Below are positions 9,437 to 19,200 of a stretch of DNA of 64,000 bases, one piece after another; the stretch's first letter is position 1; every line of letters begins with the position of its first letter. A program made the position numbers and the translations under genes. A model generated the notes under the pieces. It had not been told where the DNA came from. It saw nothing but the letters and a program-made list of their open reading frames with translations, and ran no database searches. This stretch comes from Candidatus Palauibacter scopulicola (lineage in GTDB: Bacteria > Gemmatimonadota > Gemmatimonadetes > Palauibacterales > Palauibacteraceae): contig NZ_CANPWG010000047.1 of the NCBI RefSeq assembly GCF_947581915.1, positions 22,559 to 86,558 of the forward strand, given 5' to 3'.

Positions 9437-11050
9437 ATGAGCGACTCGCTGCGTACTCGACTGAATCTGCTGATCGCGACGGCGATCGCGTTCGCGTTCG
9501 GCGTGGGGCTGGCTTCGGTTCTGGACCTGACCCCGGTTTCGATCGCCGCGGACGGCAACCGGGATCCGGGATGGGTGATCGGGGCCCCCGTCGGCGCCGG
9601 GATGACGATGGCGAACGGCTTCGCCGACGTGACGGAGCGCGTGGCTCCCGCGGTCGTGACGATCTACCTGACGGCGGAGCGGGAGACTTCATTCCCGAAC
9701 GCTTCCCCGCTGCCGCCGGGCTTCGAGCCGCCGCCGGGGTTCGAGTTTCCGCCCGGGTTCGAGTTCCCGCCCGATTCCGCCCGGAACCGCGAGGAGGAGC
9801 GGCAGCCACAGACCGTCGAGTGGAGCGGATCCGGCTTCATCGTCTCGGAGGCCGGCTACGTGGTGACGAACAACCACGTGGTCGCGGGCGCGGAGCGCAT
9901 CGACGTCGAACTGCACGACGGACGGGTCTTCGACAACGTGGAGCTGGTAGGGCGCGATCCGCAGACCGACGTGGCGCTGCTCAGGCTCGATGCGGACGAC
10001 ATCGCCGTGCTTCCCATCGGCTCCAGCGACGGGACGGCCGTAGGCGAGTGGGTGCTCGCCATCGGGAGTCCCGGCTTCCGGACGGCGCCGGGGCCGCTGC
10101 TCTCATCCGTGACGGCGGGGATCGTCTCCGCCAAGGGGCGCAACATCTCCATCCTCCGGAACCGCAACCCGCTCGCGATCGAGGACTTCATCCAGACGGA
10201 CGCGGTCATCAACCGGGGCAACTCGGGCGGTCCGCTCGTGAATGCCGCCGGAGAGGTGATCGGGATCAACACCGCGATCCTCTCGACGACCGGAAACTAC
10301 CAGGGGTACGGCTTCGCGGTCCCGATCGAACTCGCGCGTGAAGTCGTGGACGATCTGATCGAGTTCGGAGAGGTCCGGCGGGCCCTGATCGGCGTGGCGA
10401 TCACCGATGTCGACGCAGCGGACGCCGCCTTCTACGGACTCGATCGGGTCGGGGGGGCCAAGATCCAGACCTTCTCGTTCGAAGACAGCCCGGCGCTGCT
10501 GGCCGGACTGGAGGGCGGCGACGTCATCGTGGGCGTGGCGGGGCAGCCCGTTTCCGGCGTTTCGGAACTGCAGCGGCGGATCCGCGCTTTCGAGCCGGGG
10601 GAGACGGTGGAACTGGACGTCGTGCGCCGCTCCACGCTGGAGCGCGACCGGGCGCGCGTCCGTCTCATCCCGGCGGAGGACGACTCCCCTCCCCGCGTCG
10701 CGTTACGGCCCGAGGCACCCGAACCGACGGGTGACGTCCTCGGTCTCGAGGTCCGGGACGATGCGGGTCTGGCAGCGCGCGAACATGCGCGCTTCGGGAT
10801 CGACCCCGGGTTCACGGGCGTCGTCGTCGTCGACGCCGATTCGCGGGGCGCGGTGGGCCGGGCGGGCATCAGGCCCGAGGGCGCGCTCATCGTCGACATC
10901 AACGGCGAGGAGGTCCGCTCGGCGGCTGACTACGAGCGAATCATCGCCGGATTCGAGCCGGGCGACGCCGTGAGCCTTCAGTTCAGCTTCCGCACGCGCG
11001 ACGGGGGCCGGCAGAACGCTTTCCGGAGCGTCGTGATCCCGGAACGTTGA
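9437..11050 (+). CDS. HtrA/DegP-type periplasmic serine protease with two PDZ domains
   Basis: A 537-residue envelope quality-control protease. It starts at the ATG at 9437 with AGAGGG just upstream. An uncleaved-looking N-terminal membrane anchor occupies residues 10-30. The trypsin-like domain has a complete triad: His147 in TNNHVVAG, Asp178 in QTDVALLRLD, and Ser263 in NRGNSGGPL. Two PDZ domains follow, at about 325-415 and 435-530 (GFTGVVVVDADSRG marks the second). A proline-rich spacer with three PPGFE(P/F) repeats (residues 93-112) precedes the protease domain and is unusual. Its neighbours dnaK, tig, clpP and clpX are all protein-folding or degradation genes. A separate extended -10 promoter suggests its own transcription. 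Confidence 0.95.
   Translation: MSDSLRTRLNLLIATAIAFAFGVGLASVLDLTPVSIAADGNRDPGWVIGAPVGAGMTMANGFADVTERVAPAVVTIYLTAERETSFPNASPLPPGFEPPPGFEFPPGFEFPPDSARNREEERQPQTVEWSGSGFIVSEAGYVVTNNHVVAGAERIDVELHDGRVFDNVELVGRDPQTDVALLRLDADDIAVLPIGSSDGTAVGEWVLAIGSPGFRTAPGPLLSSVTAGIVSAKGRNISILRNRNPLAIEDFIQTDAVINRGNSGGPLVNAAGEVIGINTAILSTTGNYQGYGFAVPIELAREVVDDLIEFGEVRRALIGVAITDVDAADAAFYGLDRVGGAKIQTFSFEDSPALLAGLEGGDVIVGVAGQPVSGVSELQRRIRAFEPGETVELDVVRRSTLERDRARVRLIPAEDDSPPRVALRPEAPEPTGDVLGLEVRDDAGLAAREHARFGIDPGFTGVVVVDADSRGAVGRAGIRPEGALIVDINGEEVRSAADYERIIAGFEPGDAVSLQFSFRTRDGGRQNAFRSVVIPER
9713..9766 (+). repeat. three in-frame 18-bp repeats encoding PPGFE(P/F)
   Basis: Units at 9713-9730, 9731-9748 and 9749-9766 encode PPGFEP, PPGFEF and PPGFEF within the HtrA-like protease, followed by a partial fourth copy (PP). 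They lie in the LA-loop-like spacer between the membrane anchor and the catalytic domain and probably form an extended flexible arm. Confidence 0.8.
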
Positions 11051-11154
11051 TTCGCGGGGCGCCGGGCGGGGCGGGGATTCCTGCTTGCCGCCGTTCCGGC
11101 CGGCGCCGACATTCCCGACCGATCCCGGCGCTGCGTTCGACCTGGCGGGTTCGC

Positions 11155-11237
11155 GCGAAAGTGGCGGAATTGGCAGACGCGCCAGCCTTAGGAGCTGGTG
11201 GCCCTTGGCCGTGGGGGTTCGAATCCCCCCTTTCGCA
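11155..11237 (+). tRNA. tRNA-Leu (anticodon UAG)
   Basis: Acceptor arms GCGAAAG (11155-11161) and CTTTCGC (11230-11236) pair fully, with A as discriminator at 11237. The anticodon stem CCAGC/GCTGG encloses the loop CTTAGGA, giving anticodon TAG, which reads CUA and related leucine codons. A long variable arm (around TGGCCCTTGGCCG) identifies a class II tRNA. The T arm is GGGGG-TTCGAAT-CCCCC. CCA is not encoded. Confidence 0.95.
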
Positions 11238-11304
11238 CTTCGTGCCGTAGACTGCCAGCAGCCCGTGCGGAGACACGAAGACACGAGCGGGAGCCATACC
11301 GACC

Positions 11305-12576
11305 TTGAGCCGAGCCGATTCACAAGCCGCCGCGACGGATCCGTTCGACGTCGCGATCAAGCGAGAGAACGACTACCTGCGCCGTCTCGATGTGTCCGTG
11401 GACCCCGCGCAGGTGGCGGCGACGCGGCGCCGGGAAGCCGCCAGGCTCCGGAAGACGACCCGCATCAAGGGGTTCCGGAAGGGGAAGGTCCCGGTGCGGA
11501 TCGTCGAGGAACGCTACGGTCCCCTCATCGACGAACGGACGGTCGATGCGCTCGTCAACCGGGCGTTTCGGGACGCCGTGCGGCGGCACGACCTCTCCAC
11601 CATCGGGGAGCCCGTCGTAAGCGAACTGGACTACCGGCCGGGGGAGCGGCTCTCGTTCCGCATCGACGTGGAGGTGATGCCGGCGTTCGAGCTTGCGCGG
11701 ACCCGAGGGTTCCGGGTGAAGCGGCGCGAGGTGGCCGTCGAGGCCGCAGACATCGACGAGGTCATCGAGAACATCCGCAAGGAAAACGCCGTGCTCCAGC
11801 CCGTGGACCGGGCGCCGCGGAGCGGGGATGTCGTCGCCGTGGCCATCAGGGAACGCGAGGGTGACGACGGAGCGGGGGAAAAGCCGTATCGGTTCGAACT
11901 GGGCGCGGGCTACGCGATTCCCGATGTGGAAAACGCGATCCTCGCGCTGGCGCCGGGCGAGGAAGGCACGTTCACGGTCTCCTACCCGGACGATTTCGGG
12001 GCCGAGGAACTGGCGGGTACCACCCGGTCGCTGCAGATCCGCCTTGACGACGTCCGTGCCAGCGAGCTTCCGGACCTTACGGACGAGTTCGCGAGCGAGA
12101 TCGGGAATTTCGGGACGCTGGCGGAACTTCGTGAAGCGGTCGAAAAGGAACTCCTGGCGCGGGGCGAACGCCAGGCGGACGAGGAGGTCGGAGAACGGCT
12201 CCTCGACGCGGTGATCGAAGCCAACGCCTTCGAGGTGCCGCCGAGTCTCACGTCGCGTTATCTTGACCGGGTGATCGACGCCCCCGAGGGAGCGGATCCC
12301 GCGCAGGTCGAGGAGGCCCGCAAGTCCGTGACCCCGCAGGTGGAGCGTCAGATCAAGCGGGATCTGGTGCTCGAGCGACTCATCGAGGATCAGGGACTCG
12401 ATCTGTCGAGCGAGGAATTCGACGAGCGCCTGTCGGAACTGGGGAAGGCGAGGGGCAAGAGCCTGGTGGAGATGCGCCGCGAGCTCGCGAGGGAGAAACA
12501 GCTCGACCCCCTCCGCCGCCGTTTCGCCATCGATAAGGCGTTCCGGTTTCTGATCGACGGCTCGGACGTGAGCTGA
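11305..12576 (+). CDS. tig: trigger factor, ribosome-associated chaperone
   Basis: A 423-residue chaperone that docks at the ribosome exit tunnel and shields nascent chains. The ribosome-binding signature GFRKGKVP occurs at residues 56-63, in place of the usual GFRxGKxP. The middle FKBP-type domain (about 160-245) includes RSGDVVAVAI and FTVSYPDDFGAEELAG, and the helical C-terminal arm follows. The start is a TTG at 11305 preceded by GCGGGAG at about eleven bases; no ATG lies near, and the N-terminus carries a roughly 14-residue extension. It lies immediately upstream of clpP and clpX, a gene order conserved widely in bacteria, 67 bases after the tRNA. Confidence 0.95.
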   Translation: MSRADSQAAATDPFDVAIKRENDYLRRLDVSVDPAQVAATRRREAARLRKTTRIKGFRKGKVPVRIVEERYGPLIDERTVDALVNRAFRDAVRRHDLSTIGEPVVSELDYRPGERLSFRIDVEVMPAFELARTRGFRVKRREVAVEAADIDEVIENIRKENAVLQPVDRAPRSGDVVAVAIREREGDDGAGEKPYRFELGAGYAIPDVENAILALAPGEEGTFTVSYPDDFGAEELAGTTRSLQIRLDDVRASELPDLTDEFASEIGNFGTLAELREAVEKELLARGERQADEEVGERLLDAVIEANAFEVPPSLTSRYLDRVIDAPEGADPAQVEEARKSVTPQVERQIKRDLVLERLIEDQGLDLSSEEFDERLSELGKARGKSLVEMRRELAREKQLDPLRRRFAIDKAFRFLIDGSDVS

Positions 12577-12606
12577 TGGGCTTCGCAAACCACGTGAGGG
12601 ACTGAT

Positions 12607-13242
12607 TTGAGCACGATATTCGCACCGTACGTCATCGAACGGTCGAGCCGCGGGGAACGTACGTACGACATCTTCTCGCGTCTCCTCATGGACCGGATCG
12701 TCTTCCTCGGGGCTCCGATCAACGACGATGTGGCGAACGTGGTGATCGCCCAGTTGCTCTTCCTGGAGGCGGACAACCCGGAGCGCGAGATTCACATCTA
12801 CATCAACTCGCCGGGGGGGAGTGTCCAGGCCGGCCTCGCGATCTACGACACGATGCAGTTCCTGAACGCCCCGGTGGCGACGATGTGCATGGGGATGGCG
12901 GCGTCGATGGGAGCGTTCCTGCTCGCCGCCGGCACGCCCGGCAGGCGGCGCTCGCTGCCGAACGCGCGGATCATGATCCACCAGCCTTCCGGCGGCTCGT
13001 ACGGGACGGCGGCGGACATCGAGATCCAGGCGAAGGAAATCCTCAACGCCCGGGAGCGGCTGAACCGGATCCTCGCCGAACACACCGGACAGGAGCTCGA
13101 CCGGATCGCGGAGGATGTCGACCGCGACCGCTTCATGTCCCCCGAGGAAGCGCGGGACTACGGGCTCATCGACCTGGTCGTCGCGCGCGAGTCGGAAGGG
13201 AACGGCAAGAACGGCCGACCCGGCCCTGCCGTAGCCAAGTAG
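12607..13242 (+). CDS. clpP: ATP-dependent Clp protease proteolytic subunit
   Basis: A 211-residue serine peptidase that forms the ClpXP degradation chamber. The catalytic triad is complete: Ser100 in [10 protein letters not shown], His125 in RIMIHQP, and Asp174 in [12 protein letters not shown]. Residue spacings (25 and 49) equal those of E. coli ClpP. The oligomer and substrate-handling motif [11 protein letters not shown] is intact. The TTG start at 12607 has GAGGG about seven bases upstream. The C-terminal tail ends in a short Gly/Pro-rich extension. It is followed after 36 bases by clpX, its AAA+ partner, and preceded after 30 bases by tig. Confidence 0.97.
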   Translation: MSTIFAPYVIERSSRGERTYDIFSRLLMDRIVFLGAPINDDVANVVIAQLLFLEADNPEREIHIYINSPGGSVQAGLAIYDTMQFLNAPVATMCMGMAASMGAFLLAAGTPGRRRSLPNARIMIHQPSGGSYGTAADIEIQAKEILNARERLNRILAEHTGQELDRIAEDVDRDRFMSPEEARDYGLIDLVVARESEGNGKNGRPGPAVAK

Positions 13243-13278
13243 CGCCGGGGCAACCCGAGGGACCGAGGGGAGGCGACG

Positions 13279-14526
<1,248 letters not shown>

Positions 14527-14533
14527 CGGGCCT

Positions 14534-15151
14534 GTGCCGCCGGCTGACAGGGTCGCGCGCGTCGGGACGGTCGAGTTCGTCGGCGCCGTCGGCGCGGCCG
14601 GCCAGAAGCCGCCGCGCGACCTCCCCCAGATCGCGATCGCCGGGCGCTCGAACGTCGGGAAATCCTCGCTGCTCAACCGGCTCGTGGGGCGGAAGAGCCT
14701 CGCGCGAACCTCGAAGCAGCCCGGGCGCACGCGCGAGATCAACTTCTTCCTCGTCGACGACCGGTACATGCTCGTCGACCTGCCGGGCTACGGTTTCGCG
14801 AAGGCGCCGAAGGCCGTGCGCGAGAAGTGGGGGCGGTTGATCGACAGGTATCTGCGCCGGACGCCCGAGCTGCTCGGACTCGTGCTGCTCGTGGACGCGC
14901 GCCGCGGTCTCACGGACGACGACGAGCGGATGATCGACTTCCTGGGGGCGACGGGGACGCCGACGCTCTTCGCGCTCACGAAGACGGACAAGCTGAACCG
15001 GTCCGGGCGACGGCGGGCGACGGAGAAGCTGCGCCGGGCGCTCGAACTCGATGCGGATCAACTGGTCGAGACGTCCGCGCGCACCGGCGCCGGCGTCGAC
15101 ACGCTGCGGGAGAGCATCGCCGCCCTCCTTGCCGAGGCGGAGACCGGCTAG
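14534..15151 (+). CDS. engB: ribosome-biogenesis GTPase EngB (YsxC/YihA)
   Basis: A 205-residue Era/TrmE-class GTPase needed for late assembly of the large ribosomal subunit. G1 is GRSNVGKSS at residues 37-45. The G2 region is QPGRTREINFF, which fits the usual TSKxPGRTQ pattern closely, G3 is DLPGYGFAKAP starting at 82, and G4 is TKTDKL. The GTG start at 14534 lies only 7 bases after the clpX stop, so the gene is read from the clp operon. The C-terminus (SARTGAGVDTLRESI) contains G5. The length is typical for the family. Confidence 0.95.
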   Translation: MPPADRVARVGTVEFVGAVGAAGQKPPRDLPQIAIAGRSNVGKSSLLNRLVGRKSLARTSKQPGRTREINFFLVDDRYMLVDLPGYGFAKAPKAVREKWGRLIDRYLRRTPELLGLVLLVDARRGLTDDDERMIDFLGATGTPTLFALTKTDKLNRSGRRRATEKLRRALELDADQLVETSARTGAGVDTLRESIAALLAEAETG

Positions 15152-15232
15152 CGCGTCGACACTCGCCGGTCCGACCCGTCGTCCGAAGCACGGCGCACCT
15201 CGAGGCCACGGGGTGGGCGGAGAGGAGACGCG

Positions 15233-16429
15233 ATGAGAAGGCTCATCATCGGACTGATCGGGCTCTTTCGGCGCCTCTCGCTCGCGGCGCGGAAGCTGCG
15301 GGGCCGGCCGCCCGCGGACGTCGCCGCGCAGCGCGTGGTCAGCGGCAAGGCGTGGGACGAATTCTGCGACACGCTGAAGGCGGCGGGGGCCGCGCTGACC
15401 TTCCCCGGCGCGCCCCGCGACCCGTTCAACCAGGCGGAGGGATACCGCTACCTCAGCCGCCTGGTCCGCGGGGGGCTCATGGCCTTCGTGGAGCACGCCG
15501 ATCCGCGGGCGCCGGTGCTGCACCGCGTGGCCCACGAGACGGTGAAGCTGGGGAGCGACAACCCGGACAACTACTACCAGACGGCCGCGATCCACGGCGA
15601 CTTCGAGTACCGGATCTCCGGGCGGCGCAACACGGTGAAGTACCTGAGTTTCGGCACGCAGGCCGGCCACTACGGACAGAGCGGGGGCCTGCCCCCCACT
15701 GGCCATGTCGAGGCCGGCGAGATCGAGACCGGCGAGGACGGGACCTTCGAACTCATGGTCAGCAGTCGGCGCCACGACGGGAACTGGCTGCCGATGACGG
15801 CGGAGAGCCGCACGCTGATCGTGCGCCAGACCTTCCTCGACCGGGAGACCGAGGCGCCGGCCGAACTCCGCATCGAGCGCATCGGGTGCGCGGAGGACGA
15901 GAAACGACCCCGCCCGCTCACGCCGGAGCAACTCGATGAGGGACTGAAGTCCGCCGGCACGCTGGTGGCGGGCGCGGCGCTGCTGTTCGCGAACTGGGCA
16001 CGGGGCTTTCGGAAACACTCGAACACGCTGCCCATGTTCGATCCGGACGTGTCGCTGCAGGCGGGTGGCGACCCGAACATCGTTTACTACCACAGTCACT
16101 GGGCCGTGGCCGACGACGAAGCGCTCGTCATCGAAGCGATGCCGCCCGAGTGCGAGCACTGGAACTTCCAACTGAACAACTACTGGATGGAGTCGCTGGA
16201 CTACCGTTACCACGCGATCCACACGAACAAGCACCTCGCGCACCAGGAGGAGGACGGCTCCATACGCCTCGTCGTCTGCCACGAGGATCCCGGGCTCCCG
16301 AACTGGCTGGAGACGGCGGGGCATACGTCGGGGACGATGTGTTTTCGCTGGGTGAGGGCGAAGGAGCATCCGCAGCCGCGAACCCGGCTCGTGAAGCTGT
16401 CGGAGTTGCGCGCGCCTCGCGAGGCGTAG
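15233..16429 (+). CDS. DUF1214-domain protein
   Basis: A 398-residue protein starting at the ATG at 15233 (GGAGAGGAG upstream). A short basic and hydrophobic N-terminus (MRRLIIGLIGLFRR) may associate with the membrane. The C-terminal part shows the DUF1214-type pattern: HWNFQLNNYWMESLDYRY followed by HTNKHLAHQEEDGSIRLVV, with conserved aromatic residues and NW repeats. DUF1214 proteins have no established biochemical role, but often accompany sulfotransferases or other lipid-modifying enzymes. This one is the first gene of a four-gene operon with a sulfotransferase, an SDR and an SRPBCC protein. A binding or modifying role toward a hydrophobic substrate is inferred from that context. Confidence 0.75.
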   Translation: MRRLIIGLIGLFRRLSLAARKLRGRPPADVAAQRVVSGKAWDEFCDTLKAAGAALTFPGAPRDPFNQAEGYRYLSRLVRGGLMAFVEHADPRAPVLHRVAHETVKLGSDNPDNYYQTAAIHGDFEYRISGRRNTVKYLSFGTQAGHYGQSGGLPPTGHVEAGEIETGEDGTFELMVSSRRHDGNWLPMTAESRTLIVRQTFLDRETEAPAELRIERIGCAEDEKRPRPLTPEQLDEGLKSAGTLVAGAALLFANWARGFRKHSNTLPMFDPDVSLQAGGDPNIVYYHSHWAVADDEALVIEAMPPECEHWNFQLNNYWMESLDYRYHAIHTNKHLAHQEEDGSIRLVVCHEDPGLPNWLETAGHTSGTMCFRWVRAKEHPQPRTRLVKLSELRAPREA

Positions 16430-16450
16430 ACGAGGCGGGACGGCAGCCCG

Positions 16451-17704
16451 GTGCGGACCTCGACGGAGTACGACAGGCCGTACCGCCCCCTCTCCGTGTC
16501 CGTCTCCAACCGAGTGGGGCGGGCGGCCCGGAGGTTCGGCTTCGGCGGCGCCCTCGACATCGGCCGCATGATCGCCGCCGCGAGGCGACGGGCGGGACTC
16601 TCCGACTTCGGCGATGAGTGGTTCCTGGAGCCCCTCGAGGTGCTCGTGGACTCCATCAACGCGGAGGCTCGACTGACGCCGCTCGGCGCGGCGATTCAGC
16701 GCGCGCGGATCGTATCGGCGCTCGCGATTCGGCTGCGCGCGGAGCGGGTGCTTCGGGAACACCCGGAGATTCTCGACGCGGACCCGGGGCGAATCCTCCT
16801 CATCGCGGGCCTGCAGCGTACCGCGACGACGATGCTGCACCGGTTGCTTGCGGCGGACCCGGGCACTCGCGCCCTGAGTGCATGGGAAGTCCTCAGCCCC
16901 GTACCTCTCAAGGGCGAGGGGACGGGGCCTCCGCGGCGACGCATGCGCCAAGCGAAACGCGCCGCGCGGGCGATCGGGTTTCTGGCACCCGATTTCCGCG
17001 CCGTCCACCCCATGGCCTGGGACGCGCCGGAGGAGGACGTGCTTCTGCTCGATCTCTCGTTCATGAGCCAGGCGCCGGAGGCGGCGATGCACGTGCCGAG
17101 CTATGCGCGCTGGCTCGAAACCCGGGACCACACCAAGTGCTACGAGTACATGCTCACGGTGCTGAAGATCCTGCACTGGCAGCGGCCAGGCGATCGCTGG
17201 GTGCTGAAGACGCCGCATCACATGGAACACCTCGACGTCGTCCTCGATGTCTTCCCCGACGTGTGCGTCATCCAGACCCATCGCGACCCGAAGAGGTCGG
17301 TGCCGTCGTTCTGCAGCATGGTGGCGCACGGGCGCGGCATCTTCAGCGACCATGTGGATCCGGTGGAGATCGGGGCGCACTGGATGAGGAAGATCCGCCG
17401 GATGATGGAGCGCTCCATGACCGTGCGGCGAGGCGCGGACACAGGCGTGTTCATCGATGTATCGTTCTACGACCTGGTCGCGGACCCGCTCGGCGAGTTG
17501 CGCAGGATCTACGGAGCCGCGGGGATCGACTTCACGGAGGAGGCCGCAGCCGCCGCGAGAGCCGTTTCCGAGCGAAGCGGGAAGGACAGCCTCGGGAGGC
17601 ACGTCTACTCGTCGGCCAGCTTCGGCCTCGACGAGGAGACCATGGACGGACACTCCGCTGCCTACCGGCGCGAATACCGGATACCGCACGAGGTCGTCAC
17701 GTGA
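16451..17704 (+). CDS. PAPS-dependent sulfotransferase family protein
   Basis: A 417-residue cytosolic-type sulfotransferase. The 5'-phosphosulfate-binding loop is GLQRTATTMLHRLL (from residue 120), in place of the canonical PKSGTT form but usual for the bacterial Sulfotransfer_3 group. A second site, VIQTHRDPKRSVPSFCSM, contains the RxxxS-type 3'-phosphate motif. A WVLKTPHHMEHL segment between them supplies the putative catalytic histidine region. The GTG start at 16451 follows the DUF1214 gene by 21 bases. Its stop overlaps the next gene (GTGA). The acceptor is unknown; hydroxylated lipids or sterol-like molecules are possible given an adjacent dehydrogenase. Confidence 0.88.
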   Translation: MRTSTEYDRPYRPLSVSVSNRVGRAARRFGFGGALDIGRMIAAARRRAGLSDFGDEWFLEPLEVLVDSINAEARLTPLGAAIQRARIVSALAIRLRAERVLREHPEILDADPGRILLIAGLQRTATTMLHRLLAADPGTRALSAWEVLSPVPLKGEGTGPPRRRMRQAKRAARAIGFLAPDFRAVHPMAWDAPEEDVLLLDLSFMSQAPEAAMHVPSYARWLETRDHTKCYEYMLTVLKILHWQRPGDRWVLKTPHHMEHLDVVLDVFPDVCVIQTHRDPKRSVPSFCSMVAHGRGIFSDHVDPVEIGAHWMRKIRRMMERSMTVRRGADTGVFIDVSFYDLVADPLGELRRIYGAAGIDFTEEAAAAARAVSERSGKDSLGRHVYSSASFGLDEETMDGHSAAYRREYRIPHEVVT

Positions 17705-18723
17705 AATACAACCGGAAGCTGAGGGCATTTTCCAGCGGGGTCGTCGATCGTTTCTTCCAACGCCCCACGCTGAGCCCCGTTCCGGAGCGCGTCCGCCTCG
17801 ACGGCAGGGTGTGCCTCGTCACAGGGGCCAACCGGGGGCTCGGCAAGGCGGTGGCTGTCGACCTGGTGAAACGCGGCGCCGAAGTGCTCATGGCCTGCCG
17901 GGGCGGACATCCCGAGGCCGGGGAGGACGTCCGGCGGCTCTCCGGTTCCGACGCGGTCGACATGTTTCGCGTCGATCTCGCGGACCTCGACTCCGTGCAC
18001 GCGCTCTGCGACCGGCTCAAGCGCAAGCGGCGCACGGTGGACGTCCTCGTCCTCAACGCCGGCGTGATGCCGGCGAAGGCACGGAGGTCGGCCCAAGGCT
18101 ACGAGTTGATGTTCGCGGTCCATTTCCTGGCCAACCGCGTACTGATCGACCGACTCCTGGCGGACGGCGTCGTTCGGCCGGGCGGTCCCGGTGGAGAGAC
18201 CCCCAGAATCGTCTTCATCGTGTCCGAAACGCATCGAGCCGCCGATTCGATCGACTTCGCCAGTTTCGGCGCGTTTGCCGACTACGGCCTGCAGGACGGC
18301 TTGAAGTACTATGCGTTTAGCAAACTGCACCTGTGCACCTATGCGCAGGAACTGTCGCGCCGCCTGAACCCGGATGGAGAGGTGCGCGTCGCCGTGAACT
18401 CGCTGTGTCCGGGGGCGGTCGACTCCGACCTGATGCGGGAGGCGCCGTGGTGGCTGAAGCCCCTGCTCTACCCCGCGAAACGCCTGCTCTTCGCGGCGCC
18501 CGACAGGGCGGTGGCGCCCGTGACCCATGCGTGCTGCGCGGAGGACATGGGTCGCCGGAGCGGGGTCTACCTGCACCTGATGCGGGAGAAGGAGATGTCC
18601 GCGCCGGCGATGGACACCTCCGCCGGAGCGCGCCTGTGGCGGGAGAGCGAGGCGCTGCTGGCGCGACACCCGCGGCCCGGCGAAGAGCGTGCGGCCGGGT
18701 TCGCCACGGGTGAACCGGAGTGA
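17701..18723 (+). CDS. short-chain dehydrogenase/reductase
   Basis: A 340-residue NAD(P)-dependent oxidoreductase of the SDR superfamily. The cofactor motif is TGANRGLG at residues 41-48, with NAG (119-121), catalytic Ser175 in VFIVSETH and the pair Tyr204/Lys208 (YAFSK). The set is complete, and the later segment NSLCPGAVDSDLM is the usual PG motif. The overall form resembles retinol-dehydrogenase-like SDRs. The GTG start at 17701 overlaps the sulfotransferase stop. The N-terminal 35 residues form an amphipathic extension that may touch the membrane. The next gene also begins by overlap. The substrate is unknown, and the direction, ketone reduction or alcohol oxidation, cannot be told. Confidence 0.92.
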   Translation: MKYNRKLRAFSSGVVDRFFQRPTLSPVPERVRLDGRVCLVTGANRGLGKAVAVDLVKRGAEVLMACRGGHPEAGEDVRRLSGSDAVDMFRVDLADLDSVHALCDRLKRKRRTVDVLVLNAGVMPAKARRSAQGYELMFAVHFLANRVLIDRLLADGVVRPGGPGGETPRIVFIVSETHRAADSIDFASFGAFADYGLQDGLKYYAFSKLHLCTYAQELSRRLNPDGEVRVAVNSLCPGAVDSDLMREAPWWLKPLLYPAKRLLFAAPDRAVAPVTHACCAEDMGRRSGVYLHLMREKEMSAPAMDTSAGARLWRESEALLARHPRPGEERAAGFATGEPE

Positions 18724-19196
18724 AACCGCAGCGGAGGGGCATCGCCTTGTTCCGGGGACATGTGCGTTCGGAATCCGTGGAAATCGACGCGCCGATCGAA
18801 CGGGCGTGGGACATCCTCACCGACTTCGAGCGCTACGGCGAATGGAATCCGTTCACGCCCTCGGTCGCCACGGACTTCGAGATCGGCTCGCCGGTCGAGT
18901 TGTACGTGAGGATGGGCCCGTGGAGGCTGAAGCAGGTCGAACGGATCGAGGCGGTCGAGCCGCCGCACCTCATCGCGTGGAGCACGGCGATGGGCCACCG
19001 GTTGCTGATCTCGGCCTTGCGGGAGCAGCGGCTGGAAGCCGTCGGAGAGGGGCGGTGCCGCTACCGGACGTCGGACGATTTCTCCGGCCTCCTCATCCCG
19101 CTCGTGATGCTGCTCTTCGGCGGGTTCGTGCGCCGCGGGTTCAACGACGTCGCACGAGGGCTGAAGGCCCGCGCGGAGACGGGTTCGGCGGAGTGA
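18720..19196 (+). CDS. SRPBCC (START-like) ligand-binding protein
   Basis: A 158-residue protein with the helix-grip pattern: SVEIDAPIERAWDILTDFERYGEWNPF at the start (the typical first strand, helix and W-NP motif), then alternating strands and a long C-terminal helix near VRRGFNDVARGLKAR. The fold holds hydrophobic ligands in a deep pocket. The GTG start overlaps the SDR stop. A hydrophobic stretch near LIPLVMLLFGGFV may be part of the ligand pocket or a membrane-facing patch. As the last gene of the operon it might carry or release the compound processed by the upstream sulfotransferase and SDR; this is inference. Confidence 0.85.
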   Translation: MKPQRRGIALFRGHVRSESVEIDAPIERAWDILTDFERYGEWNPFTPSVATDFEIGSPVELYVRMGPWRLKQVERIEAVEPPHLIAWSTAMGHRLLISALREQRLEAVGEGRCRYRTSDDFSGLLIPLVMLLFGGFVRRGFNDVARGLKARAETGSAE

Positions 19197-19200
19197 CACA

